From: Hungatella sp. UBA3147
GTDB taxonomy: Bacteria; Bacillota; Clostridia; Lachnospirales; Lachnospiraceae
Assembly: GCA_002365025.1 (NCBI GenBank)
Contig: DEYX01000075.1
Coordinates: 1-24,628, forward strand
Direction of reading: 5' to 3'
Length of the DNA: 24,628 nucleotides
The position numbers and the translations under genes are program-made. Under the pieces are notes generated by a model. The model did not search any database. It saw only the letters and a program-made list of their open reading frames with translations, and was not told the DNA's origin. Below, one piece after another: positions 13,767-20,684 of this stretch. Numbering within the stretch: position 1 is the stretch's first letter; each line of letters begins with the position of its first letter.

Positions 13767-14456
13767 TTATGTTTCATTATCAAAAATATCTCTTAAAATA
13801 TCTTTGTTTTTGACTTGGATCTTACGATTCCCTTCTAACTCAATAGCGCCTTCTTTGCGAAGTTCACCAAGCTTTCTGCTTATGGTTTCTCTTCTGACAT
13901 TAATATAAGCGGATATATCGTCTCTGGTCAATTCAATGGTTTCTCCCTTGATCCGGCTGCTTCTGAATAAAAGAAAACCAGCGACACGGGCCTTAGCATC
14001 GTTGACGGACAATAGCTGCACCAGCTCATTTGCCGCTGACAGCTTCTGTCCTACCACGTTTAATAGTTTGACTCCGATTTCAGGTTTTTTTAATATCAGT
14101 TCCTGGATATCCGTTAAGGAGATAAGACATACTCCGCATTCTCCCAGGGCAATGGCATTTGCTTCAAAGGCTTTTCCGCCGAATATGTTCTGCTCTCCAT
14201 AGATATCACCTTCTGAAAGTATATCCAGAACGTATTCTTTTCCTTCCAGGGAATAGCGGCAGACCTTAACCTTTCCATAACGGATGACCAGTATTTTATC
14301 TGCCGGATCATACTCATGAAAAACCGTTTCCCCTCTTTTGTAATCCAGATGCCGGGTCCTTGATACCAGTTCCTTTTGCTCCTCAATAGAAAGGGGCTCA
14401 AAAAGAGGAATTTTTGAAGTGCATAATTTATTACAGCAACTACACTTAAGTTCCAT
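13767..14456 (-). CDS. Crp/Fnr-family regulator with FNR-type recognition helix and N-terminal cysteine cluster
   Basis: Transcription activator, probably sensing NO or oxygen, 229 residues. Residues about 20-135 form the cyclic-nucleotide-like sensor domain. The N-terminus has four cysteines at 5, 7, 8 and 12 and there is a pair at 107 and 110, which could hold an iron-sulfur cluster as in FNR, though the spacing differs from the E. coli protein. The helix-turn-helix (about 175-205) contains V-R-R-E-T-I-S-R-K-L, so Glu190, Ser193 and Arg194 match the FNR residues that read TTGAT. That agrees with the TGAT-N4-ATCA site in front of the ric-fprA operon just downstream. AAGGAG lies 6 bp before the ATG at 14456. 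It could also be a CooA/HcpR-like haem sensor; the cysteines favour a cluster. Confidence 0.9.
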   Translation of the reverse strand: MELKCSCCNKLCTSKIPLFEPLSIEEQKELVSRTRHLDYKRGETVFHEYDPADKILVIRYGKVKVCRYSLEGKEYVLDILSEGDIYGEQNIFGGKAFEANAIALGECGVCLISLTDIQELILKKPEIGVKLLNVVGQKLSAANELVQLLSVNDAKARVAGFLLFRSSRIKGETIELTRDDISAYINVRRETISRKLGELRKEGAIELEGNRKIQVKNKDILRDIFDNET

Positions 14457-14482
14457 GCCATTCTCCTTTCGGGTATTTGACT

Positions 14483-14513
14483 ATTATATGGATAATTATA
14501 TTATAATAAACAA
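14483..14513 (-). promoter_or_regulatory. weak candidate promoter of the fnr-type gene
   Basis: On the minus strand TTGTTT (14513-14508), 19-bp spacer, perfect TATAAT (14488-14483). The surrounding 14476-14511 segment is very AT-rich with several overlapping TATAAT-like hexamers, so the exact choice is uncertain. Confidence 0.4.
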
Positions 14514-14545
14514 AGAGAGTATGGCAAGAGGGATGGTGCTTTTAT

Positions 14546-15643
14546 CTATGAAATGTGGTACCGGATGGTCCTGAAAAACGGCTGTTCCGGGGTGGAGAGC
14601 CGATAATTACCGGGCAGCAGATGCATCACATCAGGAATATCCTGTGCCTCCAGTGCAATGGCGCAAGAGGCGGAGGAGGGCGCACCGCCGCACAAAGTCA
14701 TTCCAGGAGACAAAAATCCCCCTGAATACAAAACCAGGGCGGGTGCATCCGTCATTACTTTCAGGGTTCGTCCGGTCCTCCTATCCCGCAGGATGCAGGC
14801 CTTATGAATCTCTGCAGGCCGTTTTGCAGACCGCAGCGGACGGAACGATTGATTTCTGTTAAGGATGTAGGCATTATTGTATCCCCTGCCAATGGAAAGC
14901 TGCTCTTTGCAGACAGGGCTTTTAACAGAACGGATTAGGGATAGAAGCTGCCTGGGAGAACGGAAATCGAAAACGGAATCTGCGGCAGGAATGATATCAG
15001 CCGGCAGATGGTCCTTATTATTTATGCACACGTTATTTGCATATATCTGGACCTCCTGTTCAAGCCCGGAGACAGAAAAATTTCCAGATAGATTCCAGTA
15101 GGTGTGGTTGGACATGTTGATGTAGGTAGGAGCGTCCGTCACCGCGGTGTATTCTATGGTGAGCCAGTTGGTGTCTTCCAGGGTATATTTTACTTGATAG
15201 ATCCTGTTGCCCGGATACCCATCTAAGCCGTCTGGCTGGACTGCAGACAGCAGGATAGAGGCCGATTCCAGGCTGGAAGCCACGGAAGTTACCTGCCAGA
15301 GTTTGGCTGATAAGTTATTTATTCCTCCGTGGAGTTGGTTCTTCCCGTCATTTTTTGAAAGCTGGTAAATTTGTGGTCCTACAGGAAGTAAGGCTTCCCC
15401 AATTCTTCCTGCATTTGGCCCAAGGGTGGCTCCTGCATAGCAGATACAGCTTTCATATGGTTCCATATTCTCAAAGCCCAGGGTGATTGGATGTTCCCTG
15501 CCGCTTTCATCTTTTATGGCAATCTGTAGAATGGCCGCTCCAAGCGCCGTTACGGAAACCGTCATGCCCAGGCTGGTGCTCATATCATAAACCGCATAAG
15601 CGGTTCCCGCCTGATTCCATAATTCTCTGGTTTTGATTTTCAT
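14546..15643 (-). CDS. galM: aldose 1-epimerase (mutarotase)
   Basis: Interconverts alpha and beta anomers of galactose, glucose, arabinose and similar aldoses in the cytoplasm. 365 residues from ATG at 15643, which has GGAGG 8 bp upstream; the frame is open for 64 more codons upstream but those are hydrophobic non-family residues. Family motifs: TLGPNAGRIG near residue 75, QLHGGINNLSAKLW near 104, the catalytic SNHTYWNLSG near 178, and a near-C-terminal IALEAQDIPDVMH, where the catalytic glutamate is expected in ALEAQD. The usual R in the NR-x-G of the family is present. It is divergent from the sugar ABC operon with 359 bp between, and a tandem AraC-type repeat (15710-15751) lies 67 bp upstream of its start, which ties it to the same regulon. 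Confidence 0.93.
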   Translation of the reverse strand: MKIKTRELWNQAGTAYAVYDMSTSLGMTVSVTALGAAILQIAIKDESGREHPITLGFENMEPYESCICYAGATLGPNAGRIGEALLPVGPQIYQLSKNDGKNQLHGGINNLSAKLWQVTSVASSLESASILLSAVQPDGLDGYPGNRIYQVKYTLEDTNWLTIEYTAVTDAPTYINMSNHTYWNLSGNFSVSGLEQEVQIYANNVCINNKDHLPADIIPAADSVFDFRSPRQLLSLIRSVKSPVCKEQLSIGRGYNNAYILNRNQSFRPLRSAKRPAEIHKACILRDRRTGRTLKVMTDAPALVLYSGGFLSPGMTLCGGAPSSASCAIALEAQDIPDVMHLLPGNYRLSTPEQPFFRTIRYHIS

Positions 15644-15665
15644 ACATATGTCCTCCATTAAAACC

Positions 15666-15671
15666 AGTATA
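15666..15671 (-). promoter_or_regulatory. -10 element of galM
   Basis: TATACT on the minus strand (15671-15666). The hexamer at 17-bp spacing (TTTCCC) is a poor -35, so an activator is probably needed. The predicted start is near 15659, only 16 bp before the galM ATG, and the tandem repeat at 15710-15751 would lie at about -51 to -92. Confidence 0.45.
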
Positions 15672-15709
15672 AGGATTTGTCCATGAAAGGGAAAGGGCAT
15701 AAAAATAGA

Positions 15710-15751
15710 AGAGCAATTTTTCAAAATGACAGAGCAAGAGAAAGCAATGGA
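15710..15751 (+). promoter_or_regulatory. AraC-type tandem operator, galM side
   Basis: Two direct 21-bp units, 15710-15730 and 15731-15751. Each has AGAGCAA, eight variable bases, then AATG. Unit 1 is identical to unit 1 of the ABC-side site (15893-15913) except for three bases. Orientation is towards the ABC operon, i.e. reversed relative to galM. Confidence 0.75.
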
Positions 15752-15778
15752 ATCCAAATAATTAACGGTCCGGAAGAA

Positions 15779-15806
15779 CAGGTGCAAAAAGAGAGCCCAG
15801 GTGCAA
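15779..15806 (+). repeat. short direct repeat in the galM/ABC intergenic region
   Basis: CAGGTGCAA occurs at 15779-15787 and 15798-15806, spaced 19 bp. It lies between the two AraC-type operators. Its GCAA core resembles theirs, so it may be a weaker extra half-site pair; no AATGA follows. Confidence 0.4.
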
Positions 15807-15892
15807 TTTGTGGTAAAAAAGAGGATTGATGGCAAAATTTTGAACGGAAGCAGGCCGTTTCATCATATAGGAAGGAGGGACCGTGATAAATG

Positions 15893-15934
15893 AGAGCAAT
15901 TTTTCGCAATGATAGAGCAAACCTACATAATGAT
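15893..15934 (+). promoter_or_regulatory. AraC-type tandem operator of the sugar ABC operon
   Basis: Direct 21-bp units 15893-15913 and 15914-15934, each AGAGCAA, eight bases, AATGAT. The second unit ends exactly where a -35 hexamer is expected for the -10 at 15952-15957. A 21-bp direct repeat whose proximal half-site overlaps the -35 is the arrangement of the E. coli araI1-I2 site. Binding by the AraC-type protein at 19674-20522 is inference. Confidence 0.8.
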
Positions 15935-15948
15935 GAATTTTGTTTCAA

Positions 15949-15957
15949 TGATATAAT
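15949..15957 (+). promoter_or_regulatory. extended -10 of the sugar ABC operon
   Basis: TGA-TATAAT, a perfect -10 with TG extension; predicted start near 15964. The hexamer at the -35 position is AATGAT (15929-15934), poor, and belongs to the tandem operator. Confidence 0.72.
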
Positions 15958-16002
15958 GAACTTATTAAAACAGAAAGCTGGAATAAAAAGAGGAGGTAAG
16001 AC

Positions 16003-17508
16003 ATGGGGAGCGTATTGGAATTCCAGAATATATCCAAATATTTTCCCGGAGTAAAGGCGTTGGACCAGGTATCCTTTCAGGCGCATTCCGGGGAGGTTCT
16101 GGCATTTTTAGGGGAAAACGGGGCCGGCAAGTCCACCCTGTTAAAGGTGCTCAATGGGGATTACCAGCCTACCGGGGGAAAATATCTCCTTGATGGATTT
16201 GAGAAGCATTTTCAATCTCCTCATGAGGCCATTGAGGAAGGGATTTCCGTCATATATCAGGAGCGGCAGATTCTATTGGAATTATCCGTGGCGGAGAATA
16301 TTTATCTGGGAAGAATGCCTGCGAGCAGGCTGGGATTCATCGATATCCGTAAGGCAAATGAGATGACTGCAAAAATCATAGAGGATTTTGGCCTTCCCAT
16401 CAGTCCAATTACTAAGGTAAAGGATTTAAGTATCGCCTATCAGCAGATGGTGGAGATTATGAAGGCCTATTCCAGAGAAAATCTAAAGGTGATCTGCTTT
16501 GATGAGCCTACGGCCTCCCTGTCGGATTCGGAGATCGAATCTTTATTTAGGATCATTGGGAAGTTAAAGGAAGAGGGAAAGATCATCATCTATGTATCCC
16601 ACCGCATGGACGAGCTTCGGAGGATTACGGATAAAGTGGCAATTTTTAAAGACGGGCGCTACGTGACCACGGTGGAGACAGGAGCGGTGCCGGAAGCGGA
16701 ACTGATCCGAATGATGGTGGGCCGAGACCTGGGGGATATTTACAGAAGCTTAGATAAGAACAAAGTGATTGGAGATGTACTTCTGGAGGTGAAAAACTTA
16801 TCCTCGGACTATGTAAAAGAAAATTCCTTTGTGCTGCGAAAAGGAGAGGTATTAGGCTTTTCCGGTCTTGTAGGAGCGGGAAGAACGGAACTTATGAGGG
16901 CCATCATTGGAGCTGACGAGGTAAAAGGCGGTGAGATCTATCTGGAAGGAAAGAACATACGCAACCGCTCTCCTCATGAAGCCATGGAGCATGGGATTGT
17001 TCTGGTGCCGGAGGATCGGAAACTTCAGGGGATTCTTTCAAATTTAAGCGTCAGCGATAATATGAACATTGCCATGCTGGATACCAATTCCAACAGGCTG
17101 GGGTTTGTAAACGGAGAGAAGGAAGAGGAGCTGGCACAAAAGGGAATCCAGGATTTTAAGATCAAGACTCCGTCTCCTGACAAAAAGATCGTGGAGCTTT
17201 CCGGCGGAAACCAGCAGAAATGTATTGTGGCCCGCTGGATCAGCACGAATCCAAAGGTGCTCATTCTGGATGAGCCGACCAAGGGAATTGACGTAGGCGC
17301 CAAGTCAGAGTTTTATCATATGATCTGTAAATTTGCCAAGGAAGGACTGGGGATCATTCTGATATCCTCTGAGCTTCCTGAGGTCATTGGTCTGTCGGAC
17401 CGGATTATTGTTATGAAATCACTGAGAATCACAGGAGAAATAGCGGCGGAGGAAGCGACCGAAAGCAAGCTTCTGAGCCTTGGTATGATTGGGGAGGTAC
17501 AGGAATAA
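16003..17508 (+). CDS. sugar ABC transporter ATP-binding protein (AraG/MglA type)
   Basis: Energises monosaccharide uptake at the inner face of the membrane. 501 residues with two ATPase domains, as in AraG, MglA and RbsA. First domain: Walker A GENGAGKST at about 38-46, Q-loop in VIYQERQ, a degenerate signature LSIAYQQMVEI, Walker B VICFDEPTASLS, H-loop VSHRMDEL. Second domain from about 255: a Walker-A-like GLVGAGRTEL with Arg in place of Lys, signature LSGGNQQK, Walker B VLILDEPTKGIDVG. Degeneracy of these two sites is normal for this class. GAGGAGG precedes the ATG. It shares one base with the permease start (TAATG), so the two are tightly coupled. With the AraF-like binding protein downstream, arabinose or galactose is the best guess at cargo. 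Confidence 0.95.
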   Translation: MGSVLEFQNISKYFPGVKALDQVSFQAHSGEVLAFLGENGAGKSTLLKVLNGDYQPTGGKYLLDGFEKHFQSPHEAIEEGISVIYQERQILLELSVAENIYLGRMPASRLGFIDIRKANEMTAKIIEDFGLPISPITKVKDLSIAYQQMVEIMKAYSRENLKVICFDEPTASLSDSEIESLFRIIGKLKEEGKIIIYVSHRMDELRRITDKVAIFKDGRYVTTVETGAVPEAELIRMMVGRDLGDIYRSLDKNKVIGDVLLEVKNLSSDYVKENSFVLRKGEVLGFSGLVGAGRTELMRAIIGADEVKGGEIYLEGKNIRNRSPHEAMEHGIVLVPEDRKLQGILSNLSVSDNMNIAMLDTNSNRLGFVNGEKEEELAQKGIQDFKIKTPSPDKKIVELSGGNQQKCIVARWISTNPKVLILDEPTKGIDVGAKSEFYHMICKFAKEGLGIILISSELPEVIGLSDRIIVMKSLRITGEIAAEEATESKLLSLGMIGEVQE

Positions 17509-18494
17509 TGGGAACAAATAAGAAAAGCAGAATCAAAATAAATGGTGACAAGATCGTACTGCTTGCGGCAATCGTGGTGGTATTTGGGCTTTTTACCTCT
17601 CTGAATAAGAACTTTCTTTCGGTTACGAACTTAATCAATATTCTTGTGGCGGCTTCCCTCGTAGGGCTGGTGGCTGTGGGCCATACATATTTAATCATTG
17701 CAGGACAGAATGACTTGTCCCCTGGCTCTGTGGCTGCGTTTTCCGGCGTTATGGCGGCTCTTTTAGTAGGCAAGGGAGTTCCTTTCGGGGTTGCGCTGAT
17801 TCTTACCATCGGCTGCGGGATCCTCATCGGATTTTTCAATTCCTTTATGGTGAACCGGATTCATCTGGAGGCCTTTATTGCAACCCTGGTGACCCAGTCC
17901 ATTATCAGAGGCTTTGCCTATATCATATGCGGCGGAAAGCCGGTTTCCATCAGCAACAGGACCTTTCTTATCCTGGGAAAAGCAAGGATCTTAAATATTC
18001 CCCTTTCCGTATGGATTATGGTGATCTGTATCATAATCTTTGGCATCATACTTTCCAAAACGAAATTCGGAAGAAGCGTATATGCCATCGGCGGCAGCAT
18101 GGAAGCTGCCAGGCTTGCAGGATTAAATCCCAAAAGAATCATTACCACCTGTTATGTAATGATGGGAATCCTCTGCTCCATCGGCGGGATCATCTTTGCG
18201 GCCCGTATGAATTCCGGCCAGCCTGCGGCTAATGTGAACCTGGAATTTGATGCTATTACGGCGGTTATTCTGGGCGGTGTTTCTTTCATCGGCGGAGTTG
18301 GAAATATGGGAGGAACCATTCTTGGAATCATACTAATCCAGTCCTTTAACACAGGTCTTACTATGGTAAATGTCCCCAGCTTCTGGCAGTTTGTGGCAAA
18401 GGGAGGGCTTCTCTTATTCGCCCTGGCAACAGACTATTTAAGAAAACAGAAAAGAGAGCGGGATTTACTGGCAGCATCCATGAAGAATTTATAA
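17508..18494 (+). CDS. sugar ABC transporter permease (AraH/RbsC type)
   Basis: Membrane channel of the importer, 328 residues with about eight to ten hydrophobic helices. Family landmarks: NLINILVAASLVGLVAVGHT near residue 40, the DLSPGSVAAFSGVMAALLVG segment near 65, the FIATLVTQSIIRGFAYIICGGKPV stretch near 125-145, and the cytoplasmic loop AIGGSMEAARLAGLNPKR near 190, which contacts the ATPase. The VILGGVSFIGGVGN segment near 250 is also typical. The start ATG overlaps the last base of the ATPase stop codon. The N-terminus is short and basic. A hairpin lies just after the stop (18503-18522). As with the ATPase, the exact sugar is not decided by this subunit. Confidence 0.94.
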   Translation: MGTNKKSRIKINGDKIVLLAAIVVVFGLFTSLNKNFLSVTNLINILVAASLVGLVAVGHTYLIIAGQNDLSPGSVAAFSGVMAALLVGKGVPFGVALILTIGCGILIGFFNSFMVNRIHLEAFIATLVTQSIIRGFAYIICGGKPVSISNRTFLILGKARILNIPLSVWIMVICIIIFGIILSKTKFGRSVYAIGGSMEAARLAGLNPKRIITTCYVMMGILCSIGGIIFAARMNSGQPAANVNLEFDAITAVILGGVSFIGGVGNMGGTILGIILIQSFNTGLTMVNVPSFWQFVAKGGLLLFALATDYLRKQKRERDLLAASMKNL

Positions 18495-18502
18495 CGTTCC
18501 AA

Positions 18503-18522
18503 AGGAAACCGTCAGGTTTTCT
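18503..18522 (+). other. intercistronic hairpin before the binding-protein gene
   Basis: 8-bp stem (18503-18510 with 18515-18522, one G-T pair) and GTCA loop, without a T tract. It may protect mRNA ends or set the relative level of the binding protein, which usually needs to be in excess. Confidence 0.5.
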
Positions 18523-18560
18523 GAAGATAGAGCAAAAATTAAAACAGGAGGGTTTAAATC

Positions 18561-19619
18561 ATGAAAAAAACAGCAGCGATTATTTTGGCAGCAGCAATGG
18601 CAATGGGGTTAACAGCCTGCAGCGGATTTGACGATGAAAAGCCGGCGGAAACCACGACAGCAGGTACGGCAGAGACAACAACAGGCGGGACCCAGACGGA
18701 AGCAGGGGCAAAGGGTGTCGTTTATGGAATCTACAAGGCCGGGGATCAGACATGGTTCATTGACGAAGGGGCAGCGGCTCAGAAGGCAGTGGAAGAAAAG
18801 GGCGATGAATTTATCTATGTGGATGCAAAAATGAATCCGGAAGAATACTTAAAGGCCATTGACAATGCCATTGCAAATAAGGCAAAGGGAATCGTTACCT
18901 GTATCCCGGACCAGACCATGTCTCAGGCCGTGGTTGATAAATGCAAGGAAGCTGGCATCCCGATTGTATCTGCCGATGATGCGCTCCAGACGGAGGCAGG
19001 AGAAAAGATCGCTCCATGGGTGGGCATTAATGCATACGTAATCGGACAGGCCAACGGCCAGTGGCTGGCGGATTATGCCAATAAAAATAATCTGGCAGAA
19101 GATCCGGAATGTGGGCTGATGATTCTGACTATGGATACAGTTTCCTCCTGTGTTCCCAGGGCTGAAGGAGAATATGACAAGTTTACGGAAGTTTACCCTG
19201 ATTTTCCGAAAGAGAGGATTTATAAAGCCGATCATGACGGGACTACAGATAAGGGAAATGTAGCTGCGACATCAGTCATTACCGCCCATCCGGAAATCAA
19301 AAAGTGGCTGGTAACGGGAGCCAATGAAGAAGGTACGATCGGTGCAGTCCGTGCTTTGGAAAGCGCAGGATTAGATGCCAATGCAACTGCAGTAGGCCTT
19401 GGAGCTTATATGGCAAAAGATGAGTGGAACAACAAGGGAGCCGACGGAACCTGCATGAAGGCAGCAGCTTATTTCTCCTCTGATTCGGTAGGAGCAGGCT
19501 CGGTCAATGTATTATACGATGTGATCAGCGGAAAAGAGGTTCCTATAGAGACAGCCGTAGATGCGGTGATTGTTACCCCGGAAAATTATAAGGAAGTGAT
19601 GGGGAAAGCAGCGGAATAA
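18561..19619 (+). CDS. sugar-binding lipoprotein of the ABC importer (AraF-like)
   Basis: Extracellular ligand-binding subunit, 352 residues. Signal peptide with lipobox L-T-A-C, lipid-anchored at Cys20, then a Thr/Gly/Glu-rich linker to about residue 50. The mature part looks most like E. coli AraF, the L-arabinose (also D-galactose) binding protein: KGIVTCIPDQTMSQAVVDKC matches the AraF KGFVICTPDPKLGSAIV region, EIKKWLVTGANEEGTIGAVRA matches EVKHWLIVGMNDSTVLGGVRA, and both end with a DAVIVTPENYKE-like segment. Comparison is from memory. AGGAGGG precedes the ATG. It is the last gene of the operon, an uncommon position, separated from the permease by 66 bp with a hairpin. A single AGAGCAA at 18529 lacks the rest of the operator. 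Ends in a bidirectional terminator. Confidence 0.92.
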   Translation: MKKTAAIILAAAMAMGLTACSGFDDEKPAETTTAGTAETTTGGTQTEAGAKGVVYGIYKAGDQTWFIDEGAAAQKAVEEKGDEFIYVDAKMNPEEYLKAIDNAIANKAKGIVTCIPDQTMSQAVVDKCKEAGIPIVSADDALQTEAGEKIAPWVGINAYVIGQANGQWLADYANKNNLAEDPECGLMILTMDTVSSCVPRAEGEYDKFTEVYPDFPKERIYKADHDGTTDKGNVAATSVITAHPEIKKWLVTGANEEGTIGAVRALESAGLDANATAVGLGAYMAKDEWNNKGADGTCMKAAAYFSSDSVGAGSVNVLYDVISGKEVPIETAVDAVIVTPENYKEVMGKAAE

Positions 19620-19637
19620 ACCGATTGCCCGGTGATG

Positions 19638-19674
19638 AAAAAAAGCAGCCTCTGCAATGCAGGGGCGCTTTTTT
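19638..19674. terminator. bidirectional terminator between the binding-protein and AraC-type genes
   Basis: A-run (19638-19644), stem GCCTCTGC/GCAGGGGC with a short loop, closing GC pairs and a T-run (19669-19674). The T-run overlaps the stop codon of the minus-strand regulator. Confidence 0.85.
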
Positions 19675-20522
19675 CAGTTCCTGATAGAAAAACGGTATTC
19701 GGAAGGCGTGATTCCCGTCACTTTTTTAAAGGTGGTGCAAAAGCTGCTTTCACTGGTAAAGCCTGTGCTGAAGCATATGTCCTTGATGGAGATGTCCAGG
19801 GACTTTAAAAGGAACTTGGCATTGTTAACCCTGGCGGCGATCACATATTCGTGAGGTGAAAATCCGGATTCCTTTTTAAAAAGCCGGCTGAAATAAAAGG
19901 GGCTTAAGGAAGCCTGATCCGCCAGATCCTTTAGGGTAAGGGGATCGGTCAGATGTTCGTTGATGTAGGCAATGGTGTCCTCAATGATGCTGGAAGAGAC
20001 GTTTTCTGAGCGCTCAAAGTCCCTGTTAACCAAAAGCTCTGTTAATATATTAACGATGTAATTGTTCAGCCAGGCCTCTTTGATGGAAATACACTCCCGA
20101 AACTGCAGATAAATTTTGTGCAGATATTTTTCCAGGCGGTAGGTATCCCTCAGGGTAATGACCGGAGGGCCGCCATCCAGGATTGCATCATAATATCCTG
20201 CCGCACCTATGCCGTCAAAATGGAGCCATTCCGCTTCCCAGCCCGTTGTCGTCCAGTAGGCGTGAGGCTCAAAACAGTTTAGTATCACTACCTGCCCTTC
20301 GCCTGCATGAAAGACTCGTCCGCCTGTTTCAACCTGGCATTCTCCTCTCCGGATGAACATGATGAGGAAGCTGTCATAGGAATTCCGATGAAGGGAATAT
20401 CCGGTTTCATACCGGAAAAGTCCCATGTTGATGGGATATAAGAAAATTCTTTTTGCCAGGGCACTGGGCGTATAAACATAATAATCCGACCCTGAGATGA
20501 CCCCGCGCTCTGTAGACAGCAT
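19674..20522 (-). CDS. AraC-family transcriptional activator
   Basis: Regulator of the sugar locus, 282 residues from the ATG at 20522, chosen for AAAGGAGGG 7 bp upstream; the frame extends 38 codons further into the promoter without a binding site. Residues about 20-150 are an AraC-type cupin sugar-binding domain, with FEPHAYWTTTGWEAEWLHFDG near residue 95-115 matching the E. coli AraC PGEIHHY...EWYHQWVYF layout. Residues about 180-282 contain two helix-turn-helix units, with LTLKDLADQASLSPFYFSRLFKK and ISIKDICFSTGFTSESSFCTTFKK and the closing GITPSEYR. It has a near-consensus promoter of its own and lies between the ABC genes and the DUF5107 gene; the three tandem operators are its likely targets. 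Confidence 0.94.
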   Translation of the reverse strand: MLSTERGVISGSDYYVYTPSALAKRIFLYPINMGLFRYETGYSLHRNSYDSFLIMFIRRGECQVETGGRVFHAGEGQVVILNCFEPHAYWTTTGWEAEWLHFDGIGAAGYYDAILDGGPPVITLRDTYRLEKYLHKIYLQFRECISIKEAWLNNYIVNILTELLVNRDFERSENVSSSIIEDTIAYINEHLTDPLTLKDLADQASLSPFYFSRLFKKESGFSPHEYVIAARVNNAKFLLKSLDISIKDICFSTGFTSESSFCTTFKKVTGITPSEYRFSIRN

Positions 20523-20552
20523 ATATGGGCCCTCCTTTCTTTTTATGAAACC

Positions 20553-20581
20553 ATTATAGAGAATAAACGGTAATTCGTCAA
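20553..20581 (-). promoter_or_regulatory. strong promoter of the AraC-type gene
   Basis: TTGACG (20581-20576), 17-bp spacer, perfect TATAAT (20558-20553) on the minus strand; start near 20546. This near-consensus vegetative promoter contrasts with the activator-type promoters it faces. Confidence 0.85.
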
Positions 20582-20588
20582 TAAAATT

Positions 20589-20630
20589 AGAGCAATTTTT
20601 ATAAACTAGTAAGCAACTAAAGCTAATGAA
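20589..20630 (+). promoter_or_regulatory. AraC-type tandem operator, araC / DUF5107 intergenic region
   Basis: Unit 1 (20589-20609) begins AGAGCAATTTTT exactly as the other two sites; unit 2 (20610-20630) has TAAGCAA, eight bases, AATGAA. Unit 2 ends 18 bp before the TATAGT -10 of the DUF5107 gene, nearly the geometry at the ABC promoter (17 bp). It also lies just upstream of the araC promoter on the other strand. Confidence 0.75.
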
Positions 20631-20648
20631 AACCATGATAAAAGATTA

Positions 20649-20654
20649 TATAGT
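20649..20654 (+). promoter_or_regulatory. -10 element of the DUF5107-TPR gene
   Basis: TATAGT (5 of 6); predicted start near 20661. The -35 position (20626-20631, ATGAAA) is poor and overlaps the operator, as at the ABC promoter. Confidence 0.6.
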
Positions 20655-20684
20655 ATAGGCAAGAACTTAAAAGGAGGTCTAAGA

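Noticed and set aside
15683..15829. 48-codon open frame with AAGGA upstream, over the galM-side operator
   Set aside because: It overlaps the tandem repeat, and its similarity to the 15890 frame comes from the shared operator DNA. The third operator copy has an in-frame stop (TAG), so the repeat is conserved as DNA rather than as peptide.
15644..15835. 64-residue N-terminal extension of galM
   Set aside because: Hydrophobic non-family sequence covering the promoter and operator; a good ribosome binding site precedes 15643.
15890..16054. 54-codon open frame with GAAGGAGGG upstream, overlapping the ABC operator and the start of the ATPase gene
   Set aside because: The predicted ABC transcript starts near 15964, inside this frame, so the full frame would not be translated from it. 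It also runs out of frame into the ATPase gene. A leader peptide from an upstream promoter is not excluded.
16430..16460. Degenerate ABC signature in the first ATPase domain, and Arg in the second Walker A
   Set aside because: Both are normal for the AraG/MglA/RbsA class and do not suggest a broken gene.
18529..18549. Single AGAGCAA ahead of the binding-protein gene, considered as a fourth operator
   Set aside because: No AATGA follows and there is no second unit or -10 at the right distance.
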